Source: CAZIVE01 sp964542435
GTDB taxonomy: Bacteria > Bacteroidota > Bacteroidia > Bacteroidales > Tannerellaceae
Assembly (NCBI GenBank): GCA_964542435.1
Contig: CAZIVE010000140.1
Span: 1 to 6,600 of the forward strand
Length of the DNA: 6,600 nt
Reading direction: 5' to 3'
The translations under genes and the position numbers were made by a program. The notes under the pieces are model-generated. The model saw only the letters and a list, made by a program, of their open reading frames with translations. It was not told the origin of the DNA and did no database searches. Of this stretch, positions 1 to 6,600 are shown piece after piece. Position 1 is the stretch's first letter. Each line of letters begins with the position of its first letter.

Positions 1-140
1 CCCTATTGATAATAATCGGGATGAATTATTACCAACAGGAACCCTATTGATAATAATCGGGGTGAATTATTACCAACAGGAACCCTATTGATAATAATCG
101 AGGTGAATTATTACCAACAGTAACCCCTATTGATAATAAT
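1..140. repeat. Tandem array of 41-base palindromic (hairpin) repeats, about 3.4 units
   Basis: Units lie at 1-41, 42-82, 83-124 (one extra base) and a partial one at 125-140. They are head-to-tail with no unique spacers, so this is not a CRISPR array. Each unit has a 15-base left arm (2-16 in unit 1), an 8-base loop (17-24), a 15-base right arm (25-39) and a three-base linker. Left and right arms are complementary at 13 of 15 positions. The two exceptions are A-C mismatches on the + strand, which become G-U pairs in an RNA copied from the - strand. Within the three full units, differences fall in the loop, plus one substitution at the last arm base of unit 3 (121). The last unit keeps an intact left arm and then diverges. 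The array starts at the window edge and probably extends left. Its function is unknown; a REP-like element, a minisatellite or an RNA structure element are all possible. Confidence 0.9.
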
Positions 141-381
141 TGAGAGTTTTCGACGACGGCACGATGCAGAATTCGTTTCCGACTATTTTATGGGAAAGAA
201 AGGCGATCTCCTGTTGTAAACCGAGAGTTCGGAAACACATGCAGATTCATTCAAAGCTTTTTTGAACAATCGTGAAAGAAATATTGGAAATGTTCCGCTA
301 ATCCAATAACTTAGCAGCGTGACTTTTTAAAGAAACGATCGTCGCTAACAAGATTATTTACCTTAAAGAAATACTTCAAAT
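141..381. other. Non-coding spacer between the repeat array and the ThuA-like gene
   Basis: I find no convincing gene, tRNA or strong terminator here. Short open stretches exist, the longest reading about 32 codons (124-219, + strand), but none has a credible start. No clear TAnnTTTG element precedes the gene at 382. The closest match (355-362, TATTTACC) is poor and would leave a very short leader. A weak hairpin with five-base arms (297-301 with 311-315) stands a few bases before a T run near 324, but it is too small to call a terminator. The promoter of the ThuA-like gene is presumably here or further left, unrecognised. Confidence 0.6.
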
Positions 382-1185
382 ATGAAAAGAATCGGATTTC
401 TACTCGGACTGCTTTTTTTGTTTTGTACGGCAACAGTGATGCAGGCACAGCAGGCAAACTATGCCAAGTCTCCCCGTTTTAAAGTACTGCTCTGCTATTC
501 TGAGAATGTGGAGGAGGCGCACGTGACATTTGCCCGCCAGGGCGTCAATTTCTTCCGTCATCTGAATTATGGTGAAGGCTTCACTCTCGACGAGACTACC
601 TATCTCACTAAATACACGTACGATCAGTTGAAGAGCTACGATGTAATCGTTATGTTCAATAATGTTCCTTCGTCAGCCAAAGAGCGGGAGCTGTTTGAAA
701 AATATATGGAGGACGGAGGCGGATGGATAGGGTTCCACGCTGCCGCTTACAATGATAAGTCAACAGGATGGCTTTGGTTTGTGAAATTCCTGGGCGGCGG
801 CGTATTCAGCTGCAACAACTGGCCGCCACAGCCGGCGAAGATCACGATTGACGACGCATCGCACGCCGTGACAAAGAATCTTCCGTCTTCATTCATCGCG
901 CCGGCCACCGAATGGTATATGTGGAATCCGTCACCCCGTCAGAATCCCAAGGTGAAGGTGCTGGCTTCCGTTTCGCCCGACAACTATCCGTTCGGCATTA
1001 AGGACATCATCTATCAAGGTGATTTCCCTGTTGTCTGGACCAACACGGACTATCGCATGATCTATCTCAACATGGGCCATGGCGATGTGGAGTTTACCGA
1101 CGCTACGCAGAATCTTCTTTTCATCAACGCCTTCCGATGGATCGTCAGCCGTTCTCCAAAGGGCGACCCGTTTGCTCCGCAATAG
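382..1185 (+). CDS. Secreted ThuA-like domain protein
   Basis: The 267-residue product resembles the ThuA (trehalose utilisation) family, whose fold is like that of class I glutamine amidotransferases. A type I signal peptide is clear: K2-R3, a hydrophobic core at about 4-19, and probable cleavage after A22 (MQA|QQ). The mature protein should act in the periplasm or outside the cell. C15 is not in a credible lipobox. Family-like blocks occur in order: an opening strand VKLL-type segment (about 34-40), YDVIVMFNN (86-94), GGGWIGFHAAAY (112-123), a TEWYMWNPSP segment (176-185), PVVWT (216-220) and YLNMGHGD (228-235), then a closing NAFRWIV helix (249-255). The domain is often found in Bacteroidota proteins linked to sugar metabolism, but its substrate and activity are poorly defined. 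No carbohydrate gene lies next to it here, so context does not help. It is separated from ileS by 140 bases with a promoter and is probably transcribed alone. The ATG at 382 is chosen because the signal peptide follows directly. Confidence 0.85.
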   Translation: MKRIGFLLGLLFLFCTATVMQAQQANYAKSPRFKVLLCYSENVEEAHVTFARQGVNFFRHLNYGEGFTLDETTYLTKYTYDQLKSYDVIVMFNNVPSSAKERELFEKYMEDGGGWIGFHAAAYNDKSTGWLWFVKFLGGGVFSCNNWPPQPAKITIDDASHAVTKNLPSSFIAPATEWYMWNPSPRQNPKVKVLASVSPDNYPFGIKDIIYQGDFPVVWTNTDYRMIYLNMGHGDVEFTDATQNLLFINAFRWIVSRSPKGDPFAPQ

Positions 1186-1282
1186 ACTTATGATGACCAA
1201 AACCTTACCTCTTGTTATAGGAGTTACAACGATGTATATGATTTTATGCAGGGCTACACGTGCTGTATAAAATAAAAAAACG

Positions 1283-1290
1283 TATCTTTG
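1283..1290 (+). promoter_or_regulatory. Probable -7 promoter element for ileS
   Basis: TATCTTTG matches the Bacteroidota -7 consensus TAnnTTTG at all fixed positions and lies 35 bases before the ileS ATG. No good TTTG-like -33 element is present; only a weak GTG at 1260-1262 sits at the expected 20-base spacing. The region just upstream (1266-1280) is almost pure A/T. The element implies a leader of about 30 bases. It also argues against a start at the upstream in-frame GTG (1260), which would lie before the transcription start. Confidence 0.6.
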
Positions 1291-1325
1291 CGGCGATTTT
1301 TTACAGAAAACTAAACATCCCTACA

Positions 1326-4300
1326 ATGAGTAAGAAATTTGCCGAATATACTAAGTTCGATCTCTCGGAAATCAACAAAGAAGTGCTGAAACAGTGGCAG
1401 GAAGGTGACATCTTCCACAAAAGCATTGAAACGCGTAAAGGCCATCCTTCATTCGTTTTCTACGAAGGACCTCCTTCGGCTAACGGAATGCCAGGCATCC
1501 ACCACGTTATCGCACGTTCCATCAAGGATATCTTTTGCCGTTACAAGACCATGAAAGGTTTTGAGGTGAAGCGCAAAGCCGGATGGGACACTCACGGACT
1601 TCCCGTAGAACTGGGTGTTGAGAAATCTCTGGGCATCCACAAGGACGATATCGGTAAGAAGATCTCCGTTGCCGACTATAACGCAACCTGCCGTCGCGAC
1701 GTCATGAAGTTCACGAAAGAGTGGAGCGACCTGACGCAGAAGATGGGCTATTGGGTAGATCTTGACAATCCTTACATTACTTACGACAACCGCTACATTG
1801 AGACCCTTTGGTATCTTTTGAAAGAGCTTTATAAGAAGGGTTATCTCTATAAAGGATATACGATCCAGCCCTATTCTCCCGCTGCCGGAACAGGTTTGAG
1901 CTCACATGAGCTGAACCAGCCCGGATGCTATCGCGACGTGAAAGATACGACCTGCACAGCGCAGTTCCGCATCCTCAATCCGAAGAAGGAGATGAGCGAG
2001 TTCGGCGATCCGTTTTTCCTGGCTTGGACCACCACACCGTGGACTTTGCCATCCAACACTGCACTTTGCGTCGGTCCGAACTTTACTTATGTGGCTGTTC
2101 AGACCTACAATCCCTATACAGGCATTCCGATGACGGCCGTGCTGGGCAAGGATCGTCTTGAAGCCTATTTCAATCCGAAAGCTGCTGATCTGGCTATGGA
2201 TTCCTATAAGCCGGGCGACAAGCTGGTTCCTTACCGCATCGTCGGCGAATGGAAAGGAACGGAGCTGAAGGATATGAAATATGAGCAGCTTATCTCTTGG
2301 GTCAATCCGGGAGAGAATGCCTTCCGCGTCATCACGGGCGATTTCGTGACGACTGAAGATGGTACGGGAATCGTACATATCGCTCCGACGTTTGGTGCTG
2401 ATGATGCCCGCGTTGGTAAAATCAATAATATCCCGCCGTTGATGCTGCTCGACAAGAATGGCAATCAGCGTCCGATGGTTGATCTGACTGGTAAGTTCTA
2501 CAAACTGGAGGATCTTGATCCCAACTTCGTTCAGGAGAATATGAACGCAGCCGATTATGATCCTTGGGCCGGCCGCTTCGTGAAGAATGCTTACGACGAC
2601 ACGCTGACAGATAAGGACGAGACGCTCGACATCAGCATTTGTATGATGCTGAAGGTACAGAACCGTGTGTTCCGCATCGAGAAGATGACGCACAGCTATC
2701 CGCATTGCTGGCGTACCGACAAGCCTGTCCTTTATTATCCGCTCGACAGCTGGTTCATCCGCACGACAGCTTGTCGCGACCGAATGATCGAACTCAACAA
2801 CACCATCAACTGGAAGCCGCAGAGCACTGGTACAGGTCGTTTTGGCAAATGGTTGGAGAACCTGCAGGACTGGAATCTCAGCCGCAGCCGTTTCTGGGGC
2901 ACGCCGCTGCCTATCTGGCGCACCGAAGATGGCGCTCAGGAGAAATGCATCGGTTCGGTTGAAGAACTTTATAATGAGGTAGAGAAAGCAGTTAAAGCCG
3001 GCGTGATGGAGACCAATCCGTACAAGGAGAAGGGTTTTGTTCCCGGCAAATATGCGAAAGACAACTATGACAAGATAGATTTACATCGTCCTTACGTGGA
3101 TGATATCATCCTTGTTTCCGATGATGGTCGTCCAATGAAGCGTGAGACCGATCTGATCGACGTATGGTTCGATTCCGGTTCCATGCCTTATGCTCAGGTT
3201 CATTATCCTTTTGAGAACAAGGAACTGCTGGAGAAACATGATATCTTCCCGGCTGACTTCATCGCAGAAGGCGTGGATCAGACACGTGGTTGGTTCTTTA
3301 CGTTGCATGCCATCGCCACGATGGTCATGGACAGTGTGGCTTTCCGCAATGTCGTATCCAACGGACTGGTACTTGATAAGAATGGTAATAAGATGTCCAA
3401 GCGTCTCGGCAATGCTGTCGATCCGTTTGCAACCATCGAGAAATACGGTTCCGATCCGTTGCGTTGGTATATGATCACCAATGCATCGCCTTGGGACAAT
3501 CTGAAGTTCGACTCTGAAGGCATTGAAGAGGTACGCCGTAAGTTCTTCGGGACCTTGTACAATACCTATTCCTTCTTCACACTCTACGCCAATGTGGACA
3601 ATTTCACCTACGCTGAGCCGGATGTGGAATTCGATAAACGTCCTGAGATTGATCGTTGGATCCTCTCTTTGCTTAATTCTCTGATCAAGGAGGTGGATGC
3701 CGATCTGAATGATTACGAGCCGACACGTGCCGGTCGTGCCATTCAGGATTTTGTGGATGACAACTTGAGCAACTGGTACGTCCGCTTGAACCGCCGCCGT
3801 TTCTGGGGTGGTGGCATGACCGAAGACAAGCTCTCTGCTTATCAGACGCTTTATACCTGCCTCGAAACCGTAGCCAAACTGATGGCTCCGATCTCGCCGT
3901 TCTATAGCGACAAACTCTTCCGCGATCTGGTTTCTGTAACGGGAAGAGAAAATGTTGAATCGGTTCATCTCTCTGAGTTCCCCGTTGCAAAAGAGGAATA
4001 TATCAATAAGTCTCTGGAGGAGAAGATGCAGATTGCACAAAGCATCTCATCGATGGTTCTCGCACTTCGCCGCAAGGTGAACATCAAAGTACGCCAGCCA
4101 CTGTTGATGCTGATGGTGCCTGTTGTTGACAAGCATCAGCAGGAGAGCATTGAAGCTGTGAAGAATCTGATCCTCGGCGAGGTCAACGTCAAGGAGCTGA
4201 AGTTTGTGGACAATGCCGCTGGTGTTCTGGTAAAACGCATCAAGCCCGATTTCAAGAAGATGGGACCGCGTTTCGGAAAGATAATGAAGTCTGTTGCCGC

Positions 4301-4754
4301 AGCCATCCAGAAGATGACGCAGGAAGAGATCATCACATTCGAGCAGAACGGTACATTCACGCTTCAGGTAGAAGGTCAGGATGCTGTCTTGAATAAGGAA
4401 GATGTAGAGATTATCTCTGAGGATATTCCAGGCTGGTTGGTTGCCAATGAAGGTAATTTGACTGTCGCTCTCGACATTCAGATCTCCGAAGAGCTTCGTC
4501 TCGAGGGCCTGGCTCGTGAGCTGGTTAATCGTGTTCAGAATCTTCGCAAGAGCAGCGGATTGGATATTACGGACAAGATTAATATCACCGTTCTTTCCAA
4601 CGACAAAATGGATGAAGCCATCAAACATTTCCATGATTACATCGCTCGTCAGGTTCTGGCAGTCAATATTGATATCGCCGATCATGCCATTAGTGATGCG
4701 ACCGAATTGGATTTCGACGACTTCAAACTGAATGTTAAGGTAGAAAAAGCATAA
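1326..4754 (+). CDS. ileS: Isoleucyl-tRNA synthetase, type 2 (long form)
   Basis: This cytoplasmic class I synthetase charges tRNA-Ile with isoleucine using ATP and edits mischarged valine. The 1142-residue length fits the long type 2 (eukaryote-like) group rather than the roughly 940-residue E. coli type. The order is: N-terminal catalytic half with YEGPPSANGMPGIHH (46-60) and AGWDTHGLPVE (85-95); CP1 editing domain with WTTTPWTLPSN (234-244) and GTGIVHIAP..GADD (346-360); second catalytic half with DVWFDSGS (612-619), TRGWFF (653-658) and KMSKR (689-693); GSDPLRWY (708-715); then a helical anticodon-binding domain with NWYVRLNRRRFW (816-827) and a long C-terminal extension holding LEGLARELVNRVQ (1059-1071). 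The HIGH signature is altered to G57-I58-H59-H60. There is no C-terminal CxxC zinc site of the E. coli type. The ATG at 1326 is preferred over the in-frame GTG at 1260, because family homology starts near SKKFAEY and a promoter element lies between the two. It is probably monocistronic or weakly co-transcribed with the next gene. Confidence 0.98.
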   Translation: MSKKFAEYTKFDLSEINKEVLKQWQEGDIFHKSIETRKGHPSFVFYEGPPSANGMPGIHHVIARSIKDIFCRYKTMKGFEVKRKAGWDTHGLPVELGVEKSLGIHKDDIGKKISVADYNATCRRDVMKFTKEWSDLTQKMGYWVDLDNPYITYDNRYIETLWYLLKELYKKGYLYKGYTIQPYSPAAGTGLSSHELNQPGCYRDVKDTTCTAQFRILNPKKEMSEFGDPFFLAWTTTPWTLPSNTALCVGPNFTYVAVQTYNPYTGIPMTAVLGKDRLEAYFNPKAADLAMDSYKPGDKLVPYRIVGEWKGTELKDMKYEQLISWVNPGENAFRVITGDFVTTEDGTGIVHIAPTFGADDARVGKINNIPPLMLLDKNGNQRPMVDLTGKFYKLEDLDPNFVQENMNAADYDPWAGRFVKNAYDDTLTDKDETLDISICMMLKVQNRVFRIEKMTHSYPHCWRTDKPVLYYPLDSWFIRTTACRDRMIELNNTINWKPQSTGTGRFGKWLENLQDWNLSRSRFWGTPLPIWRTEDGAQEKCIGSVEELYNEVEKAVKAGVMETNPYKEKGFVPGKYAKDNYDKIDLHRPYVDDIILVSDDGRPMKRETDLIDVWFDSGSMPYAQVHYPFENKELLEKHDIFPADFIAEGVDQTRGWFFTLHAIATMVMDSVAFRNVVSNGLVLDKNGNKMSKRLGNAVDPFATIEKYGSDPLRWYMITNASPWDNLKFDSEGIEEVRRKFFGTLYNTYSFFTLYANVDNFTYAEPDVEFDKRPEIDRWILSLLNSLIKEVDADLNDYEPTRAGRAIQDFVDDNLSNWYVRLNRRRFWGGGMTEDKLSAYQTLYTCLETVAKLMAPISPFYSDKLFRDLVSVTGRENVESVHLSEFPVAKEEYINKSLEEKMQIAQSISSMVLALRRKVNIKVRQPLLMLMVPVVDKHQQESIEAVKNLILGEVNVKELKFVDNAAGVLVKRIKPDFKKMGPRFGKIMKSVAAAIQKMTQEEIITFEQNGTFTLQVEGQDAVLNKEDVEIISEDIPGWLVANEGNLTVALDIQISEELRLEGLARELVNRVQNLRKSSGLDITDKINITVLSNDKMDEAIKHFHDYIARQVLAVNIDIADHAISDATELDFDDFKLNVKVEKA

Positions 4755-4774
4755 TAGTTTATTTGAAATAATAT

Positions 4775-4782
4775 TATCTTTG
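4775..4782 (+). promoter_or_regulatory. Probable -7 promoter element for the DksA-like/lspA/lipoprotein operon
   Basis: TATCTTTG occurs again, identical to the element before ileS, in the 62-base gap after the ileS stop and 34 bases before the next ATG. It fits TAnnTTTG exactly. No TTTG lies at the expected 19-21 base spacing; the TTTG at 4762-4765 is only nine bases away. The first bases overlap a 10-base A/T palindrome (4768-4777). If active, it drives the downstream three genes independently of ileS. Confidence 0.55.
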
Positions 4783-4816
4783 TGAAATCTAAAACCAAGA
4801 TAAATAAATTAAAGCC

Positions 4817-5197
4817 ATGACAGAAAAGACAAGATACTCGGATGAGGAACTCGAGGAGTTTCGCGCCATCATATTGGAAAAGCTTGAAAAAGCTAAGAAA
4901 GATTACGAACAGCTCCGTGCTGGTGTAATGAATGCAGACGGGAACGATGTAGCTGACACATCTCCTACGTTCAAGGTCCTTGAAGAGGGTGCAACGACAC
5001 TTTCCAAAGAGGAGTCAGGCAGATTGGCCCAGCGCCAGCTGAAGTTCATCCAGAATCTTCAGGCTGCTTTGGTCAGAATTGAGAACAAGACCTACGGCAT
5101 CAGCCGTGAGACCGGCAAACTCATTCCGAAGGAACGTCTTCGCGCCGTACCTCATGCTACGCTTAGCGTTGAGGAAAAAGAGGGAGGCAAGAAATAA
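4817..5197 (+). CDS. DksA/TraR-family regulator lacking the zinc-finger cysteines
   Basis: The 126-residue protein has the DksA/TraR layout. A charged helix (about 8-36) leads to a loop, followed by a second helix (about 62-92) that would pair with it as a coiled coil. A short C-terminal domain reads YGISRETGKLIPKERLRAVP (93-112). In DksA the coiled-coil tip enters the secondary channel of RNA polymerase and its DxxDxA motif acts on initiation. Here D41-G-N-D44-V-A46 matches that motif exactly. Aligning the C-terminal domain to E. coli DksA, the four zinc cysteines fall at S96, T99, S117 and E120, and the protein contains no cysteine at all. The domain probably folds without zinc, held by the conserved IPKERLRAVPHATLS core. 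It is shorter than E. coli DksA (151 residues), mainly at the N terminus. It heads a tight cluster, its stop lying two bases before lspA. The family assignment is firm; a role in polymerase or stringent control is inferred. Confidence 0.9.
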   Translation: MTEKTRYSDEELEEFRAIILEKLEKAKKDYEQLRAGVMNADGNDVADTSPTFKVLEEGATTLSKEESGRLAQRQLKFIQNLQAALVRIENKTYGISRETGKLIPKERLRAVPHATLSVEEKEGGKK

Positions 5198-5199
5198 AT

Positions 5200-5817
5200 A
5201 TGAAGCAACCGAAAGGCTGGGGAGCAGTACTTATCATTGTGCTGCTCTTGTTTCTTGACCAATGGCTGAAGATCTGGATTAAAACCCATTTCCTGCTTTA
5301 CGAAAACATAGAGATTACTCCATGGTTCTATCTCTATTTTACGGAGAATCCCGGAATGGCTTTCGGAATAGAGGTGATCGGCAAACTGTTTCTGACGGTG
5401 TTCCGCATCGTTGCCGTGATCTTTATCGGCTATTATCTCTTTAAACTGGTCAAGAAGAACTATTCGTTCGCCTTTATCTGTTGCATTTCTCTGGTTTTTG
5501 CCGGAGCAATCGGTAATATCCTTGACTCCATTTTCTATGGAGTCTTTTTCACTGATAGTACCAATCAGGTCGCAACGTTCCTGCCTCATGGAGGTGGTTA
5601 TGCAAGCTGGCTGCATGGGAAAGTGGTCGATATGCTTTATTTCCCTCTTATCGATACGAATCTTCCCGATTGGTTCCCTATTTGGGGCGGTGACCATTTC
5701 GTCTTTTTCCGCCCTATATTCAATTTGGCAGATTCCTCCATTAGCGTTGGCGTCGTAGCTGCTTTGATCTTCTTTCGCCGCACACTTTCGGAAAGTCTTT
5801 CTCATATTAAGGAATAG
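5200..5817 (+). CDS. lspA: Lipoprotein signal peptidase (signal peptidase II)
   Basis: This inner-membrane aspartic protease (family A8) removes the signal peptide of lipidated prolipoproteins just before the modified cysteine. The hydrophobic segments are at about 8-28, 62-83, 89-108 and 173-192, giving the usual four. Conserved sites are visible: D20 and K24 (DQWLK), N50 in ENPGMAF, GAIGN (102-106) with D109, catalytic D144 in VVDMLYFP and catalytic D178 in FNLADSSISVG. At 205 residues it is about 40 longer than E. coli LspA. The extra length lies in two periplasmic stretches, about 111-140 and 150-172. The position usually holding Arg after GNxxD is S110. The ATG at 5200 is two bases after the previous stop. 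A GGGAGG at 5182-5187 is a possible but distant ribosome site, 12 bases upstream. The next gene encodes a lipoprotein, a likely substrate. The identification is secure. Confidence 0.96.
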   Translation: MKQPKGWGAVLIIVLLLFLDQWLKIWIKTHFLLYENIEITPWFYLYFTENPGMAFGIEVIGKLFLTVFRIVAVIFIGYYLFKLVKKNYSFAFICCISLVFAGAIGNILDSIFYGVFFTDSTNQVATFLPHGGGYASWLHGKVVDMLYFPLIDTNLPDWFPIWGGDHFVFFRPIFNLADSSISVGVVAALIFFRRTLSESLSHIKE

Positions 5818-5820
5818 ACA

Positions 5821-6600
5821 ATGGAACGACGTGCCGTTGCATCCATTTGCATCATCCTGATGCTTCAGTTTTTCATCACATCCTGTGGTCCTCAGCCGCG
5901 TGGCGTCCTCTCCCAAAAGAAGATGCAAAGTGTGATGAGTGATGTGATGTTGGCTGAGCAGGTTATCAACATGGACAATGTCACCTTTTATAACGACTCG
6001 ACAAAGAAGATGCTTTACAAATCGGTTTTTGATAAGCATCACATCACGGAAGCCGTTTACGACAGTTCGTTGATCTGGTATGGAAAGAACCTCGACATCT
6101 ATATGAAACTCTACGACCGTGTCATTGCCGATTATCAGAAACGTTTGGATGCTTTGGAACCGAAAGTTAAAGAAGGGGAAGAAGAAGATCGTATGAATCG
6201 CACACAGAACACTCAAACGGATACATTGGATATTTGGTCGGATAATAATCCTTCTTCTATAGCTTTCAACAATCATAATCTGGTAAACGGAATTACATTC
6301 AGCATGCAGCCAACGGGTGGTTATCCGATGAACTCGACCTTCGTCTTTAAGATGAAGTCAATAGGCATTAAAGGCGATAGAACTCCGGTCATTCGAATGA
6401 GTGTGGTACAGCAGGATACGACTCAAGTGGTTGATGGAACTATCAATTCTGACGGATCTCGCAACTTTATGCTTGCCGCACGTCCGGACAAAGGACTCGT
6501 ACTGAAAGTGACCGGTTTCATCCTGATGAGTAAAGGCAGCGCAACCGATTACAGATCTTATGTGAACGACATACAGCTTTTGCGCATCATTCATCCTTAG
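5821..6600 (+). CDS. DUF4296-type lipoprotein
   Basis: The 259-residue product begins with a lipoprotein signal: R3-R4, a hydrophobic core (about 6-18) and the lipobox I19-T-S-C22. Cleavage by LspA and lipidation of C22 would anchor it in the periplasm. The residues after the cysteine (GPQPRG) lack the acidic export tag seen on surface lipoproteins of some Bacteroidota, so an inward-facing location is more likely. Residues about 30-112 match what I recall of the DUF4296 pattern: helical MQSVMSDVMLAEQ, then HHITEAVYDSSLIWYGKN and a YDRVIADYQKRL helix. A charged linker (115-145) leads to a C-terminal half (155-259) that looks beta-rich and that I do not recognise. The function is unknown. It starts three bases after lspA and ends at the last base of the window with TAG, so it is complete; further operon genes may follow. 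It could be a partner of envelope or lipoprotein handling, but that rests only on position. Confidence 0.85.
   Translation: MERRAVASICIILMLQFFITSCGPQPRGVLSQKKMQSVMSDVMLAEQVINMDNVTFYNDSTKKMLYKSVFDKHHITEAVYDSSLIWYGKNLDIYMKLYDRVIADYQKRLDALEPKVKEGEEEDRMNRTQNTQTDTLDIWSDNNPSSIAFNNHNLVNGITFSMQPTGGYPMNSTFVFKMKSIGIKGDRTPVIRMSVVQQDTTQVVDGTINSDGSRNFMLAARPDKGLVLKVTGFILMSKGSATDYRSYVNDIQLLRIIHP

Noticed and set aside
1..140. CRISPR array
   Set aside because: The whole 41-base unit repeats without variable spacers, and no cas gene is visible.
297..326. Terminator-like hairpin before a T run
   Set aside because: The stem is five pairs with no G/C-rich core and a gap before the T run, too weak to call.
1190..1270. 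Open frame of 26 codons between the ThuA-like gene and ileS, somewhat hydrophobic
   Set aside because: It ends before the probable ileS promoter, so it cannot be an ileS leader peptide, and it has no supporting signal. It is probably chance.
1260..1325. In-frame GTG giving IleRS a 22-residue N-terminal extension
   Set aside because: The extension is encoded by the promoter region, with the TATCTTTG element inside it, and it does not look like part of the synthetase. The ATG at 1326 fits family starts.
3081..4040. Minus-strand open frame of 319 codons inside ileS
   Set aside because: It is fully antisense to conserved synthetase sequence including KMSKR, and is a by-product of codon use.
4768..4777. 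Ten-base perfect palindrome ATAATATTAT overlapping the -7 element, as an operator
   Set aside because: It is all A/T in an A/T-rich gap, so it is expected by chance, and no repressor is suggested.
5152..6276. Long open frame of 374 codons on the minus strand
   Set aside because: It overlaps lspA and the lipoprotein gene, both strongly supported on the + strand, and its translation has no recognisable features. It is an antisense shadow.

Overview
The window looks like chromosomal DNA of a Bacteroidota bacterium, most likely order Bacteroidales. Three things suggest this. Two intergenic gaps carry the sequence TATCTTTG, which fits the Bacteroidota -7 promoter consensus TAnnTTTG. The starts lack strong, well-placed Shine-Dalgarno sequences. 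The gene order (long type 2 isoleucyl-tRNA synthetase, short DksA/TraR-like protein, signal peptidase II, DUF4296-type lipoprotein) is one I associate with that group. A Prevotella-like genus is plausible, but I cannot fix it from the sequence. All five genes are on the + strand, and all appear complete.

Left region (1-381): no convincing gene. It opens with an array of about 3.4 copies of a 41-base palindromic repeat (1-140), probably continuing beyond the left edge. A featureless spacer of about 240 bases follows. Next (382-1185) is a secreted ThuA-like protein with a signal peptide. A 140-base gap follows, holding the probable ileS promoter.

Middle (1326-4754): ileS, 1142 residues, an essential translation enzyme. 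Its HIGH signature is rearranged to G-I-H-H, a variant linked to very high mupirocin resistance in class I synthetases.

Right region (4755-6600): after a 62-base gap with its own -7 element come three tightly packed genes with gaps of 2 and 3 bases. They are a DksA/TraR-like regulator lacking all four zinc cysteines, lspA (signal peptidase II), and a lipoprotein with a DUF4296-like domain. The packing indicates one transcript. The lipoprotein should itself be a substrate of the LspA encoded just before it.

Most of the window is ordinary housekeeping DNA, and I see no new multi-gene system. The points most worth a second look are the strand-asymmetric hairpin array, the GIHH synthetase motif, the cysteine-free DksA-like protein and the enlarged loops of LspA.
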